DNA from: Parasutterella secunda
GTDB taxonomy: Bacteria > Pseudomonadota > Gammaproteobacteria > Burkholderiales > Burkholderiaceae_F
Length of the DNA: 59,537 nt
NCBI RefSeq assembly: GCF_023336895.1
Contig: NZ_JAMBLT010000010.1
Coordinates: 1 to 59,537, forward strand
Direction: 5' to 3'
Below the pieces are notes generated by a model, which had not been told where the DNA came from, searched no databases, and saw only the letters and a program-made list of their open reading frames with translations. Each line of letters opens with the position of its first letter. Within the stretch, counting starts at the first letter, position 1. Below are positions 53,895 to 59,537 of this stretch, one piece after another. The position numbers were made by a program, and so were the translations under genes.

Positions 53895-55196
53895 ATGGTT
53901 TGGTTACATTTTATTTTCCTTTTTGCCATTATTATCTACGCGGCTAAATTAGGTGGAATCGGTGTAGGTATGGCTGGCGGCCTCGGTATGGCGGTCGCCG
54001 TTTTTATTTTCGGTATCCCGCCCGGACCGATGCCTCTTGACGTGATTTTGATCATCATGAGTGTGCTTTTTGCATGCTCTGTGATGCACGTCGCTGGCGG
54101 TATGGACTATATGATTCGTGTCGCTTCGCATATTTTGCGCAGTAATCCGAAGTACATCAATATCCTCGCTCCGGCAATCGCCTTTACGTTGACGATTTTC
54201 TCCGGTACGGGCTTTACCACGATGGCCATTTTGAACGTCGTTCAAGAAGTGGCTAAGCAAAATGGTGTTCGTCCCTCTCAACCGTTGACTTCGGCTGTGG
54301 TGGCTTCCCAAATTGCTATTTCCGCTTCTCCTATCTCTGCTGCTACGGCCGCCATGTATGTCGTGGTTGAAAAGATGGGCGTATCTTTCGGCGATGCCCT
54401 CATGGTGATTTTGCCTGCCGGTTTGTTCGGTGCCGCTGTTGCTTCTTTGATCTCTGCCTTCCAAGGCGTTGATCTCGCTAAGGATCCGATCTTCCAACAA
54501 CGTATGAAGGAAGGTCTCGTTTCGATGACGAGTAAGGAAGAACTTGAAAAGCCGTTGCCGAAGGGAGCCAAGCTTTCTGTGGGCTTGTTCCTCTTGGGCG
54601 TGCTCTTCATCGTTTTGATGTTGCTCTTTAAGCAAGAGATCGGTCATACATTAGGCTCTCGCGACATCATCGTTATCACGATGCTCTTCATCTCGATGCT
54701 GATGTACTGGTTCTGTGATGTCAAGCTCACGAAGATTAAGGAATCCACGATCTTCCATGGCGGTTATGAATCCTTGGTTGTGATTCTCGGTATCTGCTGG
54801 TTTGCTTCTACCGTTATTGAAATTTATGTTCCCTCTATTAAGGAACAAGCTACGGTGTTGCTCGGCCAATACCCGGGTCTCTTGGCTTTGGCTTTCTTCT
54901 GCGTGTCTGCTTTGCTCTTCTCGCAAGGTGCGACCTCCGCATTGCTCGTCCCGGTGGCTGCCAGCCTCGGTTGCGACGCTCCCATGATTTTGGCTTGCTT
55001 CGTTGCCGTGTCCGGTATCTTCGTGACGAACGTTTACCCGACTTCCGCTTTCGCCGTTTCTTGCGACGATACGGGTTCTTACATGGGTAAATGGAGCGGC
55101 TCGTTTGTGATTAACCACCCCTTCTTCCTGCCGGGTTGCTTGGGTTTGGCTGCCGCTATCCCGTTCGGTTTCTTGCTTGCCAGTATCGTTTTCTAA
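53895..55196 (+). CDS. Anaerobic C4-dicarboxylate transporter (DcuA/DcuB family)
   Basis: 433 residues, about ten to twelve helices. DcuA/B features include IFSGTGFTTMAILNVVQEVA near 96-115 and SPISAATAAMYVVVEK near 148-163. These carriers exchange fumarate, aspartate or malate for succinate in fumarate respiration, which fits an asaccharolytic anaerobe. Codon usage is strongly optimised, suggesting high expression. A hairpin terminator follows. Confidence 0.9.
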   Translation: MVWLHFIFLFAIIIYAAKLGGIGVGMAGGLGMAVAVFIFGIPPGPMPLDVILIIMSVLFACSVMHVAGGMDYMIRVASHILRSNPKYINILAPAIAFTLTIFSGTGFTTMAILNVVQEVAKQNGVRPSQPLTSAVVASQIAISASPISAATAAMYVVVEKMGVSFGDALMVILPAGLFGAAVASLISAFQGVDLAKDPIFQQRMKEGLVSMTSKEELEKPLPKGAKLSVGLFLLGVLFIVLMLLFKQEIGHTLGSRDIIVITMLFISMLMYWFCDVKLTKIKESTIFHGGYESLVVILGICWFASTVIEIYVPSIKEQATVLLGQYPGLLALAFFCVSALLFSQGATSALLVPVAASLGCDAPMILACFVAVSGIFVTNVYPTSAFAVSCDDTGSYMGKWSGSFVINHPFFLPGCLGLAAAIPFGFLLASIVF

Positions 55197-55230
55197 TTGG
55201 CAATTAAGAATTCAGTGAACTGAAAGCAAA

Positions 55231-55269
55231 AAAATCCCCGAAAGATCGAAATGGTTTTTCGGGGATTTT
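55231..55269 (+). terminator. Terminator of the Dcu carrier gene
   Basis: AAAATCCCCGAAA (55231-55243) pairs with TTTCGGGGATTTT (55257-55269), a perfect 13-pair stem whose end supplies the T-run. Confidence 0.92.
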
Positions 55270-55274
55270 GAATG

Positions 55275-55299
55275 AAAAAGCCCAAGAAAAATCTTGGGC
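55275..55299 (-). terminator. Minus-strand terminator of pyrF
   Basis: On the minus strand GCCCAAGA (55299-55292 read as complement of TCTTGGGC) pairs with TCTTGGGC (55287-55280), followed by five T. It is adjacent to the opposite-strand terminator of the Dcu gene. Confidence 0.85.
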
Positions 55300-55322
55300 A
55301 AACTTGTTTTAGCGTTTAATTT

Positions 55323-56141
55323 TTAAAGGCCTCGAGCCTGATTGATTTTGTCTCGAGTTTCCTTAGCAACACGTGCGGCGGCTTCTTTGAAATCTTCGTT
55401 TTTAGAAGCATATAAAATCGCGCGGCTTGAATTAATCATCATGCCGCATTTATCAGTCGTTGCGCCGGCATTCACACAAGCTTGAATATCTCCGCCTTGA
55501 GCGCCGACTCCGGGTACGAGAAGGGGAAGGTCACCAACAATGGAACGAACCGCGGCAATTTCATTGGGATAGGTGGCGCCGACCACTAACCCTAACTGGC
55601 CGTTTAAGTTCCAAGGACCCGCGGCTAATTCCGCAACTCTTTGGTAAATCGGTTTACCGTCCACTTTCAGCATTTGAATGTCGTTGCCGCCTGGATTGGA
55701 TGTTCGGCACAACAAGATGGCTCCCCGGTCTTCATACTCAAGATACGGTTGAACGGAGTCAAAACCCATGTAAGGGGAGAGCGTTACGGCATCTGCTGCA
55801 TAACGCACAAACGCCTCTTTGGCATAGTGTTTTGCGGTAGAGCCAATGTCACCGCGCTTAGAATCCAAAACAACCGGAATGCTCGGGTAGTGTTGGTGGA
55901 TGTATTCAATAATGGCTTTGAGTTCTGCCTCGGCTCCACAGGAGGCAAAGTAAGCAATCTGAGGCTTAAAAGCACAGGCAAAAGAGGCGGTTGCATCTAC
56001 GATGGCTGTACAGAACTCGTAGTAACAATCTTTCTTTTCTTTGATGCTGTCGGGGAAGCGGTTTTTGTCCGGATCCAATCCAACACACAAAAGTGATTGA
56101 CTTTCAATCCAACGGTTTTTAAGTTTTTCGATAAAGGTCAT
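55323..56141 (-). CDS. pyrF: Orotidine 5'-phosphate decarboxylase (subfamily 2)
   Basis: 272 residues from the ATG at 56141, with GGGAGAAA upstream; the frame continues 16 codons more. Length and motifs fit the long type-2 family: [13 protein letters not shown] near 18-30, and the catalytic segment [18 protein letters not shown] near 85-102 with its Asp and Lys. It converts OMP to UMP. It is monocistronic and divergent from the amino-acid ABC operon. Confidence 0.93.
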   Translation of the reverse strand: MTFIEKLKNRWIESQSLLCVGLDPDKNRFPDSIKEKKDCYYEFCTAIVDATASFACAFKPQIAYFASCGAEAELKAIIEYIHQHYPSIPVVLDSKRGDIGSTAKHYAKEAFVRYAADAVTLSPYMGFDSVQPYLEYEDRGAILLCRTSNPGGNDIQMLKVDGKPIYQRVAELAAGPWNLNGQLGLVVGATYPNEIAAVRSIVGDLPLLVPGVGAQGGDIQACVNAGATTDKCGMMINSSRAILYASKNEDFKEAAARVAKETRDKINQARGL

Positions 56142-56233
56142 GATTTCTCCCACCAAACATATTCTGAAAATTGTACTGGAGTGTTGCAAAGTTGCCTACT
56201 TGAAGCAATTTTTTGCCAATAGAGAAAAAGTAT

Positions 56234-56263
56234 TTGACGCCCAAAAGAATTGCTTTTTATACT
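56234..56263 (+). promoter_or_regulatory. Candidate promoter of the amino-acid ABC operon
   Basis: TTGACG (56234-56239) and TATACT (56258-56263) are spaced by 18 bp. Start near 56270, about 90 bases before the permease gene. Confidence 0.65.
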
Positions 56264-56316
56264 CAGAAACACTTCTGATCCGTCGGTAAGAAATCTTGAT
56301 CCGACGAATTCTTTTG
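56242..56316 (+). promoter_or_regulatory. Nested inverted repeats over the amino-acid ABC promoter and leader
   Basis: The outer arms CAAAAGAATT (56242-56251) and AATTCTTTTG (56307-56316) are perfect, and the inner arms CGTCGG (56281-56286) and CCGACG (56301-56306) sit against the right outer arm. The left outer arm is in the promoter spacer and the rest in the leader, so a DNA-level regulator site or loop is more likely than one RNA fold. The inner pair can still form a leader hairpin. Confidence 0.45.
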
Positions 56317-56360
56317 TTTCCCATTTTGAGAAAATGTTTGGTTTTATTGAGGGTTGATTC

Positions 56361-57026
56361 GTGAACGCGGCGATGGAACTTTTTCTGGATTCATTTTGGG
56401 ATATTTTATTGCCGGGACTGTTGGTAACGATTCCGCTTACAGCCCTATCGTTTACGTTTGCACTGATCATCGCGGTTATTGTGGCCTTGATTCAGTTTGC
56501 CAATGTCCCGATTCTTACCCAACTTGCCCGTTTTTATATTTGGATTATTCGCGGCACGCCGCTTCTGGTTCAACTCTTTATCGTTTTTTACGGCTTACCT
56601 CACGTTGGTATTTTGATTGATCCTTTTGTCGCGGCCGTTGTTGTTTTTTCAATTAATGAGGGAGCCTATTGTTCAGAGACGATGCGTGCGGCATTGGAAT
56701 CGGTTCCTAAAGGTCAGCTTGAAGCAGGTCTTTGCGCCGGTATGAGTTGGGGGCAAACCATTCGCCGCATTGTTTTGCCACAAGCCTTTCGAACAGCATT
56801 CCCCACACTGGGTAATTCCCTTATTTCCATGGTGAAGGATACGTCTTTGGCAGCCAACATCACGGTGACAGAAATGTTTATGACCACGCAGCGTATTGTG
56901 GCCAGAACGTACGAACCTTTACTGCTTTATGTTGAAGTAGGTTTGATCTATCTAATTTTTTGCACGGTATTGACCAAACTGCAAACGAGTGGAGAAAAGC
57001 GTTTGCAAAAGTACGGTCGCCGTTAA
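56361..57026 (+). CDS. Polar amino-acid ABC transporter permease
   Basis: 221 residues, start GTG 56361 with GAGGG seven bases before; the ATG at 56373 is an alternative. His/Glu-type permease with the EAA loop EAGLCAGMSWGQTIRRIVLP near 115-134 and about five helices (first near 15-40). It is first in a permease-ATPase-binding protein operon resembling cystine/polar amino-acid importers (TcyABC, YecS/YecC/FliY); the precise ligand is unknown. Confidence 0.9.
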   Translation: MNAAMELFLDSFWDILLPGLLVTIPLTALSFTFALIIAVIVALIQFANVPILTQLARFYIWIIRGTPLLVQLFIVFYGLPHVGILIDPFVAAVVVFSINEGAYCSETMRAALESVPKGQLEAGLCAGMSWGQTIRRIVLPQAFRTAFPTLGNSLISMVKDTSLAANITVTEMFMTTQRIVARTYEPLLLYVEVGLIYLIFCTVLTKLQTSGEKRLQKYGRR

Positions 57027-57041
57027 TGCGTGGGAGCTCAA

Positions 57042-57791
57042 ATGATTGAAGTGAAAAATTTACGAAAATCGTTCGGCGACCTGGAAGTAATTAAAGGGGT
57101 GGATCTGAATATCAATAAAGGTGACGTCATCTCCATTATCGGTCCAAGCGGATCGGGAAAAACGACGCTTTTGCGTTGTATGAATTTTTTAGAAAAGGCC
57201 GATGCCGGAGTGATGACCTTTAATGAAAAAACATACGATATGAGTCGGATGCACCGCCAGGATATTTTGGCTATTCGCAAAAAGACGGCTTTTGTTTTTC
57301 AAAATTACAACCTGTTTTTCAATAAAACGGCATTGGAAAACGTAACCGAAGGACTCATTGTCGGACGAGGGGTTTCGAAAGCGAAAGCATTGGATATAGG
57401 ACGAGCACTATTAAAACGAGTGGGTCTTGAAGACCGACAGGACTATTACCCTTCGGAATTGTCCGGTGGACAGCAACAGCGGGTAGCCATTGCTAGAGCC
57501 TTAGCGGCTGAACCAGAAATCATTTATTTCGATGAACCGACTTCAGCTCTCGATCCGGAATTAACGCAGGGTATTTTGACTCTGATGCGTGAAATGGCCG
57601 ATGACGGAATGACAATGCTCGTGGTTACGCACGAAATGAGTTTTGCTCGCAACGTATCCAATAAAGTTTGGTTTATGGATGGGGGCGTTATGGTGGAATC
57701 GGGAAGCGCCAAAGAGTTTTTTGAGCATCCGAAGGATTCTCGTACAAAAGCGTTTTTGCAAATGACCGAAGAAGAAAGCGCTAAAGAATAA
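57042..57791 (+). CDS. Polar amino-acid ABC transporter ATP-binding protein
   Basis: 249 residues from the ATG at 57042 (GGGAGC upstream); a GTG at 57030 is less likely. Walker A GPSGSGKTTLLRC near 34-44, Q-loop VFQNYNLFFNKTALENV, signature LSGGQQQRVAIARAL near 138, Walker B IIYFDEPTSALDPEL, and H-loop VVTHEMSFAR. It drives the permease encoded 15 bases upstream. Confidence 0.93.
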   Translation: MIEVKNLRKSFGDLEVIKGVDLNINKGDVISIIGPSGSGKTTLLRCMNFLEKADAGVMTFNEKTYDMSRMHRQDILAIRKKTAFVFQNYNLFFNKTALENVTEGLIVGRGVSKAKALDIGRALLKRVGLEDRQDYYPSELSGGQQQRVAIARALAAEPEIIYFDEPTSALDPELTQGILTLMREMADDGMTMLVVTHEMSFARNVSNKVWFMDGGVMVESGSAKEFFEHPKDSRTKAFLQMTEEESAKE

Positions 57792-57808
57792 TTTCAAAGG
57801 ATATGAAA

Positions 57809-58642
57809 ATGCTGAATCGTCGTACTTTTCAATTGGTTTTGCCCGTCGCTTTGTTATCTATTGTGCTTGGAATAAGCGGCTGTTCTAAAGAAGAACCTGT
57901 CGATGCGCAAACGTCGGCAACTCAATCCGGTCAAGATCTTTTGGATCAAATTCGTACCAAAGGAAAAATTGTGATTGCGACGGAAGGGACTTGGTCGCCA
58001 TGGACCTTTCATGATCAGTCAGGCAAACTCACTGGTTACGACATTGAAGTCGGTCGTTTAATTGCTCAAAGGTTGGGAGTTGAGCCGCAATTTGTGGAAG
58101 GAAAATGGGACGGACTGTTGGCAGGTATTTCAGCCGGTCGCTATGACATCATGATTAACGGTGTGGACATGACGCCTGAGCGAGAAAAAGCCTATCGTTT
58201 TACAGAACCTTATGCCTATAACCGTACGGTCGTTATCGTTTCCGATCAAAATACTGAAATTAAATCCATGCAAGATTTAAAAGGTAAACAGACCGCGAAT
58301 ACTATTTCGAGTACCTATGCAGAAATTGCAGAAAAATACGGTGCAAAAGTGGATGGTGTTGACGATTTGAACCAAACCTTTGAATTGCTGTTGAGCGGTC
58401 GAATTGATGCAACATTAAATGCCGAGGTGGTCTATTACGACTACAAAAAAGTCCATCCACAGGCTGCTGTAAAAATCGCCGCTATTGCTGATGAAACAAC
58501 TTCTGTCGGTATCCCTCTGAAAAAAGAAGGAACGGAAAAATTGCAAGCCGAACTCAATAAAATTCTCAATGATTTAAGAGCATCAGGGGAACTATCCAAG
58601 CTTTCAACACAGTTTTTCGGTACAGATATTTCTAAGAAATAA
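57809..58642 (+). CDS. Amino-acid-binding lipoprotein of the ABC transporter
   Basis: 277 residues from the ATG at 57809, eight bases after AAAGG; the ATG at 57803 is too near. A lipoprotein signal ends with the lipobox LGISGC near 22-27, so it is membrane-anchored. The solute-binding fold (family 3) shows GTWSPWTFHDQSGKLTGYDIE near 58-78, in parts, and INGVDMTPEREKAY near 115. In cystine-type systems the ligand is an amino acid; not determinable here. Confidence 0.88.
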   Translation: MLNRRTFQLVLPVALLSIVLGISGCSKEEPVDAQTSATQSGQDLLDQIRTKGKIVIATEGTWSPWTFHDQSGKLTGYDIEVGRLIAQRLGVEPQFVEGKWDGLLAGISAGRYDIMINGVDMTPEREKAYRFTEPYAYNRTVVIVSDQNTEIKSMQDLKGKQTANTISSTYAEIAEKYGAKVDGVDDLNQTFELLLSGRIDATLNAEVVYYDYKKVHPQAAVKIAAIADETTSVGIPLKKEGTEKLQAELNKILNDLRASGELSKLSTQFFGTDISKK

Positions 58643-58655
58643 AAGCGAGATTGAT

Positions 58656-58689
58656 AGGTCCCTGAATCGTATAAAAGGGGCCTTTTTTT
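58656..58689 (+). terminator. Terminator after the amino-acid ABC operon
   Basis: AGGTCCCT (58656-58663) and AGGGGCCT (58676-58683) pair with one T-G wobble over a 12-base loop, followed by seven T. Confidence 0.85.
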
Positions 58690-58702
58690 CAGGAGCTTAG
58701 AA

Positions 58703-59509
58703 GTGTCATTTACCTCTCAGATAGATACCGTGCGCGATTTTCAGTTGCCAAGGATTGGCCTTGGAACATGGAGTTTAAGAGGCGAGCAATGTGTTAATGC
58801 GGTTTGTTGTGCACTTCAATGCGGTTACCGGTTAATTGATACGGCCTCTTTTTATGGAAACGAGAAGGAAGTTGGAGAAGCAGTTCGACGCTCAGGACTG
58901 TCGCGTGAAAAAGTCATCATTCAAACAAAGCTTTACCCTGATCAGTACGACCAAGCCTCTAAGGCTATTGATGATGCACTAAAAAAACTTAACTTAGACT
59001 ACATTGACATCATGATGTTGCATCATCCTGCCGAAAATGATGTGAGTGCATACCGAGCGATTGAGCAAGCTATTGCAAAACGAAAGGTAAGGGCGGCAGG
59101 TCTGTCTTGTTACTATATTCAGGAAACGGACGCATTTTTGCCACAAGTGGATAATCAACCGGTTTTGATTCAAAACGAAATCCATCCTTTCTACCAAGAC
59201 AAGGCCGTGGTGAAACATCTCCAGTCTTTGGGAATTGCTGTTCAGAGTTGGTATCCGTTTGGAGGAAGAGGTCACGCTCAAGAACTTTTTCAGAATTCTG
59301 TTTTGCTGACTATTGCTCGCACTTATGGAAAAACGGTGGCACAGGTTATTCTTCGTTGGCATTTGCAGCGGGGCGTAACTGTTATTCCTGGTTCTTGTAA
59401 TCAAGAACACATTAAAGAGAATTTAGCTATTTTCGATTTTCAATTGTCACAAGAGGATATGCAGAAGATAGCAACTTTAGATCGAAACGAAAAACATGAT
59501 TGGTATTAA
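58703..59509 (+). CDS. Aldo/keto reductase
   Basis: 268 residues, start GTG 58703 after AGGAG. The family tetrad is visible: Asp and Tyr in DTASFYGNEKEVGEAV near 47-62, Lys in IIQTKLYP near 74-81 and His in MLHHPAEN near 107. A NADPH-binding C-terminal segment IPGSCNQEHIKENL near 233-246. It reduces aldehydes or ketones to alcohols with NADPH. Substrate unknown. Confidence 0.9.
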   Translation: MSFTSQIDTVRDFQLPRIGLGTWSLRGEQCVNAVCCALQCGYRLIDTASFYGNEKEVGEAVRRSGLSREKVIIQTKLYPDQYDQASKAIDDALKKLNLDYIDIMMLHHPAENDVSAYRAIEQAIAKRKVRAAGLSCYYIQETDAFLPQVDNQPVLIQNEIHPFYQDKAVVKHLQSLGIAVQSWYPFGGRGHAQELFQNSVLLTIARTYGKTVAQVILRWHLQRGVTVIPGSCNQEHIKENLAIFDFQLSQEDMQKIATLDRNEKHDWY

Positions 59510-59510
59510 A

Positions 59511-59537
59511 AAATCCCCTGAAAAGCGTACCTTTCAG
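59511..59537 (+). terminator. Terminator of the aldo/keto reductase, cut by the window end
   Basis: AAAAAATCCCCTGAAA begins a stem whose right arm TTTCAG is reached exactly at the last base; GGG and a T-run would follow outside. Confidence 0.5.

Overview
The window looks like a chromosomal segment of a betaproteobacterium of the order Burkholderiales, most likely the gut family Sutterellaceae (Sutterella/Parasutterella/Turicimonas type). Three things suggest this: the gene order rplM-rpsI-(x)-erpA-anmK-M23 peptidase-tyrS-dtd and nrdR-ribD-ribE-...-ribH-nusB-thiL-pgpA-pncC, a moderate base composition instead of the high GC of free-living Burkholderiales, and ESPR-type autotransporters next to an anaerobic C4-dicarboxylate (Dcu) carrier. 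The assignment rests on recognition and synteny, not on a search. I see no rRNA, tRNA, CRISPR array, insertion sequence or prophage.

Layout. 1-2.4 kb: lptF-lptG, the permease pair of LPS export. 2.4-3.9 kb: a 5'-truncated autotransporter (passenger end plus beta-barrel, no signal peptide). 4.0-7.4 kb (minus): an operon of ADP-ribosylglycohydrolase, PfkB kinase and NCS1 permease, similar in composition to E. coli yegTUV. 7.7-11.6 kb (minus): a ferric-iron/phosphonate-like ABC importer. 11.8-17.4 kb (minus): a double-length UvrA of 1847 residues with four ATPase domains. 17.7-19.0 kb: an unknown protein and a nitroreductase. 19.4-23.8 kb: a complete 1463-residue autotransporter preceded by a G10 tract and an inverted repeat that overlaps its ribosome-binding region. 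24-27.5 kb (minus): carbamate kinase, an ATCase-like carbamoyltransferase with a changed substrate loop, and an M20 amidohydrolase, probably a catabolic ATP-forming route. 27.5-31.4 kb: short HPF, an Arg/Asp-rich protein, an M61 peptidase and a patatin. 31.5-33.7 kb: a PiT phosphate carrier with a PhoU-like tail. 34-36.8 kb: pyrG, rplM, rpsI. 36.9-43.4 kb: EamA carrier, erpA, anmK, M23 endopeptidase, tyrS, dtd and a PEBP protein. 43.4-44.3 kb: non-coding, holding the decayed C-terminus of a porin. 44.3-52 kb: the nrdR/riboflavin/nusB/thiL/pgpA/pncC run, with an Old Yellow Enzyme between ribE and ribH. 52-55.2 kb: cupin, a candidate small RNA or attenuator, a LysR regulator and a Dcu-type carrier. 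55.3-59.5 kb: pyrF, an amino-acid ABC importer and an aldo/keto reductase.

Genes that work together: LptF/LptG form one transporter. The rib genes make riboflavin, and the embedded flavoenzyme uses FMN. The M23 endopeptidase and AnmK cut and recycle murein. The carbamoyltransferase and carbamate kinase would release carbamoyl phosphate and convert it to ATP. The hydrolase, kinase and permease operon would import and break down a ribosylated compound.

The most interesting non-coding signals are the G10/hairpin leader of the large autotransporter, a roughly 100-nt minus-strand RNA with a promoter and intrinsic terminator between cupin and lysR, an exact 32-bp-period hairpin array after the autotransporter, an NrdR-box-like site in front of nrdR, a terminator of erpA lying inside the anmK reading frame, and the porin remnant.
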